Source: Pseudotamlana agarivorans (GTDB lineage Bacteria; Bacteroidota; Bacteroidia; Flavobacteriales; Flavobacteriaceae). Taken from it: a stretch of DNA of 64,000 nucleotides. Of this stretch, positions 7,456-17,060 are shown piece by piece; positions within the stretch are counted from its first letter, which is position 1; each line of letters starts with the position of its first letter. The stretch lies in assembly GCF_018860245.1 (NCBI RefSeq), contig NZ_JAHKPD010000024.1, positions 1 to 64,000 on the forward strand, in the 5' to 3' direction. Both the position numbers and the translations under genes were made by a program. The notes below the pieces were generated by a model. The model searched no databases and was not told the origin of the DNA. It saw only the letters and a list, made by a program, of their open reading frames with translations.

Positions 7456-9780
7456 ATGAACCAGAAAATTAAATTATTTTTCTTACTTATTGCTATAGTA
7501 CTTGTTCAATTTCCTTTAAATGCTCAAGAACACAACAAAAAACCAAAAGTGGCCTTAGTTTTAAGTGGAGGAGGGGCCAAAGGAATAGCCCATATTCCTG
7601 TTCTTCAAAAATTAGATTCATTAGGTATTGTTCCAGATTTGGTTATAGGAACCAGTATGGGAAGTGTTGTTGGTGGTTTGTATTCAATGGGGTATTCGGG
7701 TAACGATATTGCTAAATTGATTACAGAATTAGATTGGAATCACTTGTTAGGGGGTAGTGTTACCTTATCTTTAGTAGGTAACGAAGAAAAAAGTGAATTT
7801 GACAACTATTTATTAGATTTAAATTGGAAGAATAATCAGCCTTCTATTAGTACAGCCTTATTGAATGATCAAAACTTAAGGGAATTTTTGGCTATTTTAA
7901 CTTATCCTGTTTATGGGGTACATAACTTTGATCATTTACCAATACCGTATAGAGCCATCGCAACTGATATTGTTCATGGTAAAGAGGTTGTTATGAAAGA
8001 AGGTTCATTACTTACCGCTATGCGGGCTAGTATGTCTATACCTTCTGTTTTTAAACCGGTAGACTACAATGAGACCTTATTAGTTGATGGAGGTATTTTG
8101 AATAATTTTCCAACAGATGTAGCTAAGGAATTAGGAGCTGATATTATTATAGGTAGTGACGTAGGTGGAGGATTGAAAGATAAAGAGGAGTTGGATAATA
8201 TCGCGTCACTTTTATTTCAAACCAGTATGTTGGTGAGCAATATAAAAAATCCAGTTAACCGAAAATTGTGTGATGTATTAATAAACCATACACCTAATTT
8301 AACATTCTCAACGGGAGATTTTAATAAAAGTGATGGAATATATGAAGAAGGAAAAATCGCAACTAATGAGAAAACCGATGCTTTATCGGAATTAGCCCAG
8401 AAATTGAAAGGGTTTAAACAAAGAAAAGTTAGTGTGCCCGAGGCACCTGAAAAGTTTACTTTAGATACCATAGTTTATAAAAAAATTAGTGAAGGAAATT
8501 TAGAGTTAGTAAAATCTCGAATAGAATTAGATGATGTAACCCCCTATACTCCAAAAGATATCGTAAATGGCGTAAATAAACTGATGGGAACCAATCTATT
8601 TAATCAAATTGTGGTTATTCCTAAAGTTAAGGATAGTTTATTACAACTTGAATTAAATGGGGTTGAGAAGTCCAAACACCAAGTAAGGGTAGCATTACAT
8701 TATGATACCTATAGAGATCTTGGGGCTATTGTAAATTACACGGGCAGAAACATACTTGGAGATGCATCTCGTACTTTATTCACGTTTGATATTTCAGAAC
8801 AACCTAAACTAAGACTACAGCACCAAAAAATATTTGGACAAGATCACAAATGGTGGTGGCGCTCTGAATTATTATGGTTAAAACTTAAGCAAAAAGTGTT
8901 TGTTAATGGTTTTGGATTAGACTTGTTAAAAAGTAATACTTTAAATTTTGATTTTCAGTTTAATAGGAACCTAATTGTAAATAAAAGTTATGTTGGGTTC
9001 GGCTTGTTGTCTAGCACAGTGAGATTAGAATCTGAAATAAAACCCGGAAGTGATGGAGATTTTGGGTTAGAACGCTATAAATTTAAAGATATTGGGGTAG
9101 ACGTTCATTTTAATTATAATAGTTTTGATGAAGTTTTTTACTCCAAGCGAGGAACTTTTGTACACGCTTCAGTCAATCAATCTTTTGTTCATAAGGTGGA
9201 TTTAAGGTATACCGATGATAGCGAAAATATAAACGGTGATACTAATGATTATACTAAGGCAAATGTTGTTTATGAACGCCGTGTCCCTATTAGTGGGGCA
9301 TTCTCAATGATTATTGGAGCGCAAGGCGCGTTTGTGTTTCAGCAAGATTTAACAGGAGATGATATTAGCTTTAATGATCAGGGGGATGGCGCCAAATATT
9401 ATATAGGAGGCAATGTAACTCGCCCTTTAAGGGATGCTTTTGTTTTTGCAGGTCTCGATGAAGATGAGCTGATTGCTACACAATTTATGTCCGTTAAACT
9501 TGGGGTACAATACCACCCTTTTAAAAAAGTATTTATTCAGCCACATGGTAGTTTAGCATCGGTAGGTTTTGGGGGTTTTGGGGATTATGTAGACCATGCT
9601 TTTTCTCCTGAAGGAAGCTGGAATGAAAGAGAAGACGTAAGTGCTATTTTTTCGGTCGGCTCAACGTTTTCATACCACTCTTTGTTAGGCCCTATAAACT
9701 TAGATGTTTCTTATGTGAATGATTTAGATAGAATTCGAGTGTTTTTAGGGATTGGTTTTCAATTAGGAAGGTCTAATTAA
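7456..9780 (+). CDS. Patatin-like phospholipase with POTRA-like region and outer-membrane barrel
   Basis: The 774-aa protein has a signal peptide (cleavage near residue 24, after LNAQ). A patatin domain follows, with oxyanion motif GGGAKG, nucleophile Ser67 in GTSMG and catalytic Asp211 in DGG. Residues about 335-420 look POTRA-like. The remaining 350 residues show the alternating aromatic pattern of a BamA/Omp85-type barrel. This order matches the PlpD/FplA (type Vd) group, so the lipase domain is probably linked to or exported across the outer membrane. Its stop overlaps the menC start (TAATG), which ties its expression to menaquinone synthesis. Confidence 0.88.
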   Translation: MNQKIKLFFLLIAIVLVQFPLNAQEHNKKPKVALVLSGGGAKGIAHIPVLQKLDSLGIVPDLVIGTSMGSVVGGLYSMGYSGNDIAKLITELDWNHLLGGSVTLSLVGNEEKSEFDNYLLDLNWKNNQPSISTALLNDQNLREFLAILTYPVYGVHNFDHLPIPYRAIATDIVHGKEVVMKEGSLLTAMRASMSIPSVFKPVDYNETLLVDGGILNNFPTDVAKELGADIIIGSDVGGGLKDKEELDNIASLLFQTSMLVSNIKNPVNRKLCDVLINHTPNLTFSTGDFNKSDGIYEEGKIATNEKTDALSELAQKLKGFKQRKVSVPEAPEKFTLDTIVYKKISEGNLELVKSRIELDDVTPYTPKDIVNGVNKLMGTNLFNQIVVIPKVKDSLLQLELNGVEKSKHQVRVALHYDTYRDLGAIVNYTGRNILGDASRTLFTFDISEQPKLRLQHQKIFGQDHKWWWRSELLWLKLKQKVFVNGFGLDLLKSNTLNFDFQFNRNLIVNKSYVGFGLLSSTVRLESEIKPGSDGDFGLERYKFKDIGVDVHFNYNSFDEVFYSKRGTFVHASVNQSFVHKVDLRYTDDSENINGDTNDYTKANVVYERRVPISGAFSMIIGAQGAFVFQQDLTGDDISFNDQGDGAKYYIGGNVTRPLRDAFVFAGLDEDELIATQFMSVKLGVQYHPFKKVFIQPHGSLASVGFGGFGDYVDHAFSPEGSWNEREDVSAIFSVGSTFSYHSLLGPINLDVSYVNDLDRIRVFLGIGFQLGRSN

Positions 9781-10823
9781 TGAAAATGACAGCACAGTAC
9801 TATAAATATATTTTAGATTTTAAACAGGCAAGTGGGACTTCTCGCGGGGTTTTAAAACAAAAGGAAACTTGGTTTTTAATTCTAGAAGAAAATAATAAAC
9901 AAGGTGTTGGTGAGTGTGGCGTTTTTCGCGGACTAAGTATTGACGATACTTCAGATTATGAAGCGGTTTTAAAATGGACTTGTGAGCATATAAATTTAGG
10001 ATTAGAAGTATTACTGGATAAACTTACCGATTACCCTTCCATTCAGTTCGGTTTGGAAATGGCTTTTAAATCCTTAGAAGCTCAAAATGCATTCGAATTA
10101 TTTCCTTCAGATTTTACTAAAGAAAATCAAGGTATTTCCATAAATGGTTTAATTTGGATGGGAAGTGAGGCTTTTATGAAGCAACAAATTAAGGATAAGC
10201 TAGAGGCTGGATTTACCTGCATCAAGATGAAAATAGGTGCAATTGATTTTCAAACAGAAATAGATCTTTTAAAATCGATACGAAAAGAATTTTCAGCCGA
10301 AGACATCGAACTACGAGTAGATGCTAATGGGGCTTTTTTACCTTCTGAAGCCTTAGAGAAATTAAAAGTGCTTTCCGATTTAAATTTGCATTCTATTGAA
10401 CAACCTATCAAGCAAGGACAAATTAAAAACATGGCACAATTATGTGAAGAAACACCTTTACCAATTGCTTTAGATGAAGAATTAATTGGTGTTTTTTCCG
10501 AAGAAAATAAGCAGGATTTACTCCAAGCTATAAAACCCCAATACATCATACTAAAACCTAGTTTGATTGGTGGTTTCCGCGGAAGCGATACATGGATTAA
10601 AACTGCTGAAAACCTGAACATCGGGTGGTGGGTCACTAGTGCTTTAGAAAGCAATGTGGGTTTAAACGCTATTGCGCAATATACTTTTTTGAAAAACAGT
10701 AAGTTACCTCAAGGCCTCGGTACTGGCGGCTTGTTTACTAATAATTTCGAGAGTCCGTTACAGGTAGACAAAGGTCATTTAAAATATAGTAAATCATTAA
10801 ACTGGAATTTTAACTTAAAATAA
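9780..10823 (+). CDS. menC: o-Succinylbenzoate synthase
   Basis: An enolase-superfamily enzyme of 347 aa that dehydrates SHCHC to o-succinylbenzoate. The Lys-x-Lys of KMKIGA (about residues 149-151) supplies the base. Metal ligands are the Asp in LRVDANG, the Glu in SIEQPI and the acidic DEE of ALDEEL. A second Lys lies in ILKPSLIGG. The N-terminal SGTSRG(V)L segment is typical of flavobacterial MenC. It is coupled to the patatin gene by a one-base overlap and followed by the CPBP protease gene after one base. Confidence 0.92.
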   Translation: MKMTAQYYKYILDFKQASGTSRGVLKQKETWFLILEENNKQGVGECGVFRGLSIDDTSDYEAVLKWTCEHINLGLEVLLDKLTDYPSIQFGLEMAFKSLEAQNAFELFPSDFTKENQGISINGLIWMGSEAFMKQQIKDKLEAGFTCIKMKIGAIDFQTEIDLLKSIRKEFSAEDIELRVDANGAFLPSEALEKLKVLSDLNLHSIEQPIKQGQIKNMAQLCEETPLPIALDEELIGVFSEENKQDLLQAIKPQYIILKPSLIGGFRGSDTWIKTAENLNIGWWVTSALESNVGLNAIAQYTFLKNSKLPQGLGTGGLFTNNFESPLQVDKGHLKYSKSLNWNFNLK

Positions 10824-10824
10824 T

Positions 10825-11802
10825 ATGTACATAGAGCAAGCCTTTAAAGGTTTACACGAGTGGTGGCGGTATATCGTAGGTGTTTTAATAATTTTTTGTT
10901 CCTGGCAAATAATAGGTATGCTGCCGTTGGTAGGTGCGTTGACTGTAAAAGCCATAGTTAGTGATGCAGAAGTAGAGGTGTCAACGATTCCAGAAATGAT
11001 TGATTTATTAGGTAGCAACATGTTTTTGTTTTTTATGTTGTTTTCATTTGCTGTTGGTTTATTGGGGGTTTTTATAACAAGTGTAGGCTTACATAAGTTG
11101 CCAATTGTTAGTTTAACAACGGTTAGAAAAAAGATTGATTGGTCGCGATTTTGGTTTGTTTTTGTGCTTTGGGGTGCAGTTTCAACAGGATTTATATGTC
11201 TTGAGTATTATTTAGCTCCCGAAGATTATCAATGGAATTTTCAGTTGCAACCGTTTTTAATTTTATTTGTAATAGCAGTGATTTTTATTCCGTTACAAAC
11301 CAGTTTTGAGGAATACTTTTTTAGAGGCTATTTAATGCAGGGATTTGGCATTGTTTTTAGAAATCGATGGATGCCGTTATTGATTACATCTGTAGGTTTT
11401 GGCCTTATGCATATTGCAAACCCAGAGGTGGAACAATTAGGCTATGTGATTATGGTTTATTACATAGGAACAGGGCTGTTTTTAGGAATAATAACCCTAA
11501 TGGATGAAGGGCTAGAATTGGCCTTAGGTTTTCATGCAGCCAATAATTTATTTACAGCACTATTAGTTTCGGCCGATTGGACCGCCTTTCAAACCCACTC
11601 CTTATTTAAAGATTTATCAGACCCTTCAGAGATGGGGTTAATAGAAATATTTGTTCCCGTTTTTATTGTGTTTCCAGCGTTACTTTTTGTATTTTCAAAA
11701 AAATATAATTGGACTGATTGGAAAGGCAAACTTTCAGGAAAATTAATGGAACCAGAGATAGAGAATAATATAAAAATGAAAAGTTATGATGCCGAATTAT
11801 AA
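10825..11802 (+). CDS. CPBP-family intramembrane glutamic protease
   Basis: A polytopic 325-aa membrane protein with all three CPBP/Abi motifs: E162-E163-xxx-R167 (FEEYFFRG), FxxxH ending at His196, and H237-xxx-N241 (FHAANN). Relatives of Rce1 cleave within the membrane, but bacterial substrates are mostly unknown. It sits between menC and menE, overlapping menE by 17 bases. This placement recurs in Bacteroidota men operons as far as I recall. Whether it processes anything in the quinone pathway is open. Confidence 0.88.
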   Translation: MYIEQAFKGLHEWWRYIVGVLIIFCSWQIIGMLPLVGALTVKAIVSDAEVEVSTIPEMIDLLGSNMFLFFMLFSFAVGLLGVFITSVGLHKLPIVSLTTVRKKIDWSRFWFVFVLWGAVSTGFICLEYYLAPEDYQWNFQLQPFLILFVIAVIFIPLQTSFEEYFFRGYLMQGFGIVFRNRWMPLLITSVGFGLMHIANPEVEQLGYVIMVYYIGTGLFLGIITLMDEGLELALGFHAANNLFTALLVSADWTAFQTHSLFKDLSDPSEMGLIEIFVPVFIVFPALLFVFSKKYNWTDWKGKLSGKLMEPEIENNIKMKSYDAEL

Positions 11803-12853
11803 AAATGTACACAACAGGTTTAAGTTAGATAATGTAAGTTATAAACATGAAGATTTAATGGAGGTGGCTTATAGCTATGTCAAAGAAGGTTTACCATTTC
11901 AACAAGAACTCGGTCTCTTTTTATTAGATTGGTTAGATGATTATGATTATGTAGAAGTACAAACTTCTGGTTCTACAGGCAAGCCCAAAAAGCTAAAAAT
12001 AAAAAAACAAGCCATGGTGAATTCTGCCATTGCTACCGGAGATTTCTTTAATTTAAGACCTGGTTTTAAAGTATTACATTGTTTGCCTTCAAATTTTATT
12101 GCGGGAAAAATGACAATTGTAAGAGCTATTATTTTAGGCTTAGAGCTGGATATGGTTCAGCCTTCTGTTCTTCCTAGAATTGATTATGAAAAAAAATATG
12201 ATTTTTGCGCTTTCACACCAATGCAACTAAAAAACTTTGCTAACCATTTAGATAGTATTAAAGCTGTTATTGTTGGTGGCGGGATGGTTTCTAAACATAT
12301 TTTAGAATTAATTCAAGATAAAAAACCAAACGTTTATGAAACTTATGGAATGACGGAAACAGTATCTCATATTGCAGTAAGAAAACTTAATAATTTAGAT
12401 AAAAATGAGAAAGTTGCTTATTTTAAAACGCTGCCAAATATTACCATCTCTACAGACGATCGTGATTGTTTGGTAATTCAAGCTCCTGCAATTTCAGATG
12501 AAACTATCGTTACAAACGATATTGTTAAAATTCACACTGGAGACAGTTTTGAATGGTTAGGGCGTTATGATAACGTCGTGAATTCAGGTGGAATTAAGCT
12601 GTATCCAGAACAAATTGAGCGTAAATTACAAAGTAAAATAAAAGAAGATTTTTTCATTTCTTCAAAACCTGATGATACTTTGGGAGAAAAGTTAGTTTTA
12701 GTGATTCAGAGCGAAAGCAATAATTTAAAAGACGAAGTTTTTGAAGAATTAGGGAAATATGAAAAACCAAAAGAAATAATTCATGTCGCGAAGTTTACTG
12801 AAACCTCTTCTGGTAAAATTCACCGTCAACGTACTTTAGACTCTGTGCAATAG
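11786..12853 (+). CDS. menE: o-Succinylbenzoate-CoA ligase, short form
   Basis: An adenylate-forming enzyme activating o-succinylbenzoate with CoA. The P-loop TSGSTGKPKK, the YETYGMTET adenylate motif, the NSGGIKLYPEQIE hinge region and the terminal SSGKIHRQ with its catalytic Lys are all present. At 355 aa it is about 100 residues shorter than classic MenE, a compact form found in Bacteroidota. The start is one of two adjacent ATGs (11786 or 11789), overlapping the CPBP gene. It is the last recognisable men gene here; menF, menD and menH are not in the window. Confidence 0.88.
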   Translation: MMPNYKNVHNRFKLDNVSYKHEDLMEVAYSYVKEGLPFQQELGLFLLDWLDDYDYVEVQTSGSTGKPKKLKIKKQAMVNSAIATGDFFNLRPGFKVLHCLPSNFIAGKMTIVRAIILGLELDMVQPSVLPRIDYEKKYDFCAFTPMQLKNFANHLDSIKAVIVGGGMVSKHILELIQDKKPNVYETYGMTETVSHIAVRKLNNLDKNEKVAYFKTLPNITISTDDRDCLVIQAPAISDETIVTNDIVKIHTGDSFEWLGRYDNVVNSGGIKLYPEQIERKLQSKIKEDFFISSKPDDTLGEKLVLVIQSESNNLKDEVFEELGKYEKPKEIIHVAKFTETSSGKIHRQRTLDSVQ

Positions 12854-12904
12854 TAAATTGTAACAAAATCTGCATTTTTTATACTTACAAGGAAACATTT
12901 ATTT

Positions 12905-14668
12905 ATGAGCTTTTTTAAACGCGTTTTATCTACATTAACTGGTATTATTTTATTTTGTTTACTATGTGTAATTGGATTAGTTGTTATTGGATTAATTGCA
13001 GGTTCTGGTTCTAGTGAAACCGTACAAGTGAAGCCAAATTCAGTTTTAAATTTGAAATTAGATTTTCCGATTAAAGATTATGCCGGTAAAGTCGAATTCA
13101 AACAATATTCATTTTTAAACGAGTCTAAGAAAAATGGTTTGTTTAATATCATTGATGCTATTAATTATGCGGCCACAGATAACAATATCAAAGGTATTTC
13201 AATAGATAACAATTTTGTAGATGCAGGAGTTACGCAAATAAAGGCATTGCGTGGCGCTTTATTAAAATTTAAGGAATCTGGGAAGTTTGTTGTGGCTTAC
13301 GCCGATGTGTTTTCACAGAAAGATTATTATTTAAGTTCTGTTGCCGATACTATTTTTATCAACCCAGCGGGTATGATGGAATTTAAAGGATTGTATTCGG
13401 AACGTCTATATTTCAAAGATTTTCAAGAAAAATCAGGTGTTAAAATGGAAGTAGTGCGCTTAGGAAAATACAAAAGTGCAGTTGAACCTTTTTTAACTAA
13501 TGAAATGAGTGATAATAATAGAGAACAAATTACGGTTTTCTTGAATTCACTTTGGAATGATATGAAACAAGATATTTCGTTAAGCCGAAATGTTTCTGTG
13601 GAAAAATTGAATGTTATAGCTGATAGTTTGTTAGCTAGGAATCCAAAATTAGCAAAAACTTCGGGTTTGGTTGATAAAATTGCATATCATGATGAATATG
13701 TGAATGGTATTAAGAAAGCGATTGGTGTGAAAGTTAAGGAGGAACTGGAATCTGTTTCAATTCTAGACTACTCCAAATATGCCTCTACTAAAATAAAAGA
13801 TTATTCAGCAAAAGATAGAATAGCGGTGATTTATGCACAAGGCAATATTATTTATGGTGAAGGAGATGAAAACAGTGTAGGTCAAGGGGCGATGAATAAA
13901 TCCTTGAAAAAAGCAAGAGAAAATGATAAAGTTAAAGCTGTAGTTCTTAGAATTAATTCTCCAGGTGGATCGGCCCTTGCTAGTGAACTTATTTGGCGTG
14001 AAATAGAATTAACAAAAAAAGTTAAACCAGTTATAGTTTCTATGGGCGATTTGGCCGCTTCTGGTGGTTATTATATCGCATCAAATGCTAATAAAATTAT
14101 CGCAGAACCATCAACAATTACTGGAAGTATAGGTGTTTTTGGAATGTTACCTAACGGAAAGCAATTGTCTGAAAACATGGGGATTAATGCAGAACAAGTA
14201 GTAACGAATAAAAACGCTGTAACTTATAGTTTTTTCGAACCTCTAAATGAAGAACAACGTGCATTTATAAAAGAAGGAATTATTGATATTTACGATTTAT
14301 TCTCTACACGTGTTGCCGATGGGCGAAACCTAACTAGAGAAGAAGTTGAAACGATTGCACAAGGGCGTGTTTGGACAGGTGCAGATGCCATTTCTATTGG
14401 CTTAGTAGATGAACTAGGAGGTTTAGATCTAGCTTTGAAACGTGCCGCAGAAGCTGCAGGTATTGAGAAATATAGAATTAATGAATTTCCGGTTTTCGAA
14501 AAGGATTTAGATAAAATGCTTCGTAAGTTTGGTTTGGTAAAAGCCAAAGAAACCATACTAGAGGAAGAACTTGGCTCAGAAAACTACAAGATGTTAAAGG
14601 AAATAAAAGCCATGACAGAGAAAAAAGGAGTACAGTTATTGTTTCCTTTTAGTACCGAGATTAAATAA
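12905..14668 (+). CDS. sppA: Signal peptide peptidase SppA, 67-kDa type
   Basis: A 587-aa inner-membrane serine protease that degrades cleaved signal peptides. One N-terminal membrane helix (about residues 10-33) is followed by two tandem S49 domains. The catalytic dyad is visible: Lys190 in GKYKSAVEP and Ser386 in DLAASGGYY. This matches the two-domain layout of E. coli SppA, in which each half contributes one residue. It lies 51 bases after menE and may be read partly from that operon. Confidence 0.92.
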   Translation: MSFFKRVLSTLTGIILFCLLCVIGLVVIGLIAGSGSSETVQVKPNSVLNLKLDFPIKDYAGKVEFKQYSFLNESKKNGLFNIIDAINYAATDNNIKGISIDNNFVDAGVTQIKALRGALLKFKESGKFVVAYADVFSQKDYYLSSVADTIFINPAGMMEFKGLYSERLYFKDFQEKSGVKMEVVRLGKYKSAVEPFLTNEMSDNNREQITVFLNSLWNDMKQDISLSRNVSVEKLNVIADSLLARNPKLAKTSGLVDKIAYHDEYVNGIKKAIGVKVKEELESVSILDYSKYASTKIKDYSAKDRIAVIYAQGNIIYGEGDENSVGQGAMNKSLKKARENDKVKAVVLRINSPGGSALASELIWREIELTKKVKPVIVSMGDLAASGGYYIASNANKIIAEPSTITGSIGVFGMLPNGKQLSENMGINAEQVVTNKNAVTYSFFEPLNEEQRAFIKEGIIDIYDLFSTRVADGRNLTREEVETIAQGRVWTGADAISIGLVDELGGLDLALKRAAEAAGIEKYRINEFPVFEKDLDKMLRKFGLVKAKETILEEELGSENYKMLKEIKAMTEKKGVQLLFPFSTEIK

Positions 14669-14779
14669 AATTTTCTCATTCATTATTTTTAAGAGGACAT
14701 GAAAGTTCAGTAGAATAGTAAATTACGACACATTAAGGGTATTCGAGAATTACTTTAAATTAAAAAAATATGGAAGTTT

Positions 14780-16576
14780 ATGAATAATAGACATTTATTA
14801 AAAGTAGTTAAGGATAACTCTAAGCTGTTTGCAGACAAAGAGATTGTTTTTCACAAAAATGAAAACAAAAATGTATGGGAAGGGGTCGTTTGGAGCACGT
14901 TTTACCATCAAGTAGAGCAAGTTTCAAAGGCTCTAATTAATTTTGGAATAAATGAGCAATCCAATATTGGGATATTTGCTCAGAATATGACGGAATGGAT
15001 TATTGCTGATTTTGGTATTATGGGAACTCGAGCGGTTACGGTGCCTATTTACGCTACAAATTCAAAAAAAGAAGCAGAATATATTATAAATGACGCTCAA
15101 ATAAGTGTATTATTTGTTGGTGATCAGGAGGAGTTTGATAAAGCTGAACAAATTTCAAACCATAATAAATATCTCAAATTAATTGTCGTATTAAACCAAA
15201 CCGTTGATTTAAATAACTTTAATAACGCGGTTTATTTGACTGATTTTATAAATGCCGACTTTCCTAAAAGTATTGAGGTTGAATTAGAAAATCGTGTTGC
15301 CGATTATAAACTTACAGATTTAGCCAGTATTATTTACACCTCAGGAACAACAGGAGAGCCTAAAGGCGTTATGTTGGATCATAATAATTTTGCATCTGTG
15401 CTTGAGGCGCATGTAGAAGAATTGAATGTAAATAGTAGTGATGTGTCGTTAAGCTTTTTACCATTAAGTCATATTTATGAGCGTATTTGGGTGTTTTTCT
15501 GCTTGCATCAAGGCATTCAAGTCTATTTTAACGAAGACCCGAAAAAAATAGCAGAGGTTTTAAAAGAGGTTAAACCGACTTTAATGTGTACCGTTCCAAG
15601 AATTTTTGAAAAAATTTTTAATGCGATTCAAGACAAAAGAAAAGAAGCTTCTCCATCAAAAATGAAGCTTGCTAGTTGGGCCTTGGGCATTGGAAATACT
15701 TACCATAATAAATATCTTAGATTAGATAAAAAAGTACCATTAGCAATAAAATTAAAGCACAAAATTGCAGATAAGCTTGTGCTTAGTAAGTTACGAGGTG
15801 TATTTGGTGGGAATATCAAATTCATGCCATGTGGTGGTGCTGCTTTGGCTCCAGATATGGTGTCTTTTTTTCATTCCTTTGGACTAAATATTAAATGTGG
15901 TTACGGATTAACAGAAACCACGGCCACGGTTTCGCTTTATGGTAACCAGTTTTTTGAGTTTAATTCTTCAGGAAAAATAATTAATGGTACCGAAGTTAAA
16001 ATAGCTGTAAACAACGAAATTTTAGTGAAGGGGCCAGGAGTGATGCGAGGCTATTATAAGAAACCCGAAGCTACAGCTGAAGTTTTTGAAGATGGTTGGT
16101 TTAAAACCGGTGATGCAGGAAAAATGGATAAATACAATAATTTAATCATTACCGACAGAATTAAGGATTTAATGAAAACCTCTGGCGGAAAGTATATTGC
16201 TCCTCAAAAGTTAGAAACCACTTTGGTTGGTGATGCTTTTATTGAACAAATTGCAGTTATTGGAGATCAACAAAAGTATGTCACGGCATTGGCGGTTCCA
16301 AGCTTTGAAAACATTAAAAAATACGCCGAAGAGCACAAAATTAGTTTTAAAAACATAGAAGATTTAATTGCGAATACGCAAATTAAAGCCATGTTTGAAA
16401 AGCGCTTTGAGGATTTACAAAAAGAGTTTTCAAGATTTGAAAAAATTAAAAAATTCACACTACTACCAAAAGAGTTTAGTATTGAGGCTGGCGAAATTAC
16501 AGCAACCTTAAAACTAAAACGAAAAGTCATTCAAGAAAAATACAAAGAGCTTATCGATAAAATGTACAAGGAGTAG
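14780..16576 (+). CDS. Long-chain fatty-acid-CoA ligase (AMP-forming)
   Basis: The 598-aa adenylate-forming enzyme has P-loop TSGTTGEPKG (residues 187-196), LPLSHIYER typical of long-chain acyl-CoA synthetases, GYGLTETT as adenylate motif, DGWFKTGD and the hinge TDRIKDLMKTSGGKYIAPQ. It belongs to the FadD15/AAE-like group common in Bacteroidota, and activates fatty acids for beta-oxidation or lipid assembly. Chain-length preference cannot be read from sequence. It is separated by 111 bases from sppA and has no close operon partner downstream. Confidence 0.9.
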   Translation: MNNRHLLKVVKDNSKLFADKEIVFHKNENKNVWEGVVWSTFYHQVEQVSKALINFGINEQSNIGIFAQNMTEWIIADFGIMGTRAVTVPIYATNSKKEAEYIINDAQISVLFVGDQEEFDKAEQISNHNKYLKLIVVLNQTVDLNNFNNAVYLTDFINADFPKSIEVELENRVADYKLTDLASIIYTSGTTGEPKGVMLDHNNFASVLEAHVEELNVNSSDVSLSFLPLSHIYERIWVFFCLHQGIQVYFNEDPKKIAEVLKEVKPTLMCTVPRIFEKIFNAIQDKRKEASPSKMKLASWALGIGNTYHNKYLRLDKKVPLAIKLKHKIADKLVLSKLRGVFGGNIKFMPCGGAALAPDMVSFFHSFGLNIKCGYGLTETTATVSLYGNQFFEFNSSGKIINGTEVKIAVNNEILVKGPGVMRGYYKKPEATAEVFEDGWFKTGDAGKMDKYNNLIITDRIKDLMKTSGGKYIAPQKLETTLVGDAFIEQIAVIGDQQKYVTALAVPSFENIKKYAEEHKISFKNIEDLIANTQIKAMFEKRFEDLQKEFSRFEKIKKFTLLPKEFSIEAGEITATLKLKRKVIQEKYKELIDKMYKE

Positions 16577-16604
16577 TTTTTTGCATATTTGATATATTCT
16601 GTTA

Positions 16605-16859
16605 ATGGACATAAACACAAAAGGCGTATGGGGTATTGAACCAAAATTCGCATCATGCTTTAGGTTTACAGAAGGATTAGCAGTTGCTAAAAGACCCGGT
16701 ATGAAAACCACAGGTTATATAAACAAAACTGGGGAAATGGTGATTTCTGAAAAATTTAAAATAGCACTACCTTTTAAAAATGTACTTGCTTATGTTAAGG
16801 ATAAAAAAAGACGAGGTTACATCAATAACTTGGGAGAGTTCGTTTGGAAATCAAAATAG
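16605..16859 (+). CDS. Short WG-repeat protein, probable fragment
   Basis: The 84-aa product consists of about one and a half WG (KWG Leptospira-type) repeats: FTEGLAVAK, then TGYINKTGEMVI, then KDKKRRGYINNLGEFVW. Intact family members are several hundred residues with a signal peptide and many repeats, and this one has neither. The first repeat is cut in the middle (GVWGIEPKF directly after the start). The 200 bases that follow are non-coding and unusually GC-rich in one patch near 16930-16970. I read it as a decayed remnant or a very small stand-alone module. Confidence 0.5.
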   Translation: MDINTKGVWGIEPKFASCFRFTEGLAVAKRPGMKTTGYINKTGEMVISEKFKIALPFKNVLAYVKDKKRRGYINNLGEFVWKSK

Positions 16860-17060
16860 GCTTGATTAATATAAAACCCATGCATTCATCGTGTCAAATT
16901 AATAGCTAATTAGAGTCTGTTTTCATAAAACCTCACGTTCGGATGGTTACCGGGGTTCTACTTGGTTTGTAATTGCTAAATTAGTTGTTTAAACACATTA
17001 TAGTCATATAAAAAAATGAGCTGTCTTCGATAAAACGAAAGTCAATTAATAATATAATCT

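Noticed and set aside
16925-16975. Degenerate tRNA gene in the GC-richer patch
   Set aside because: No cloverleaf arms or T-loop (GGTTCRA) pairing could be made from it on either strand.
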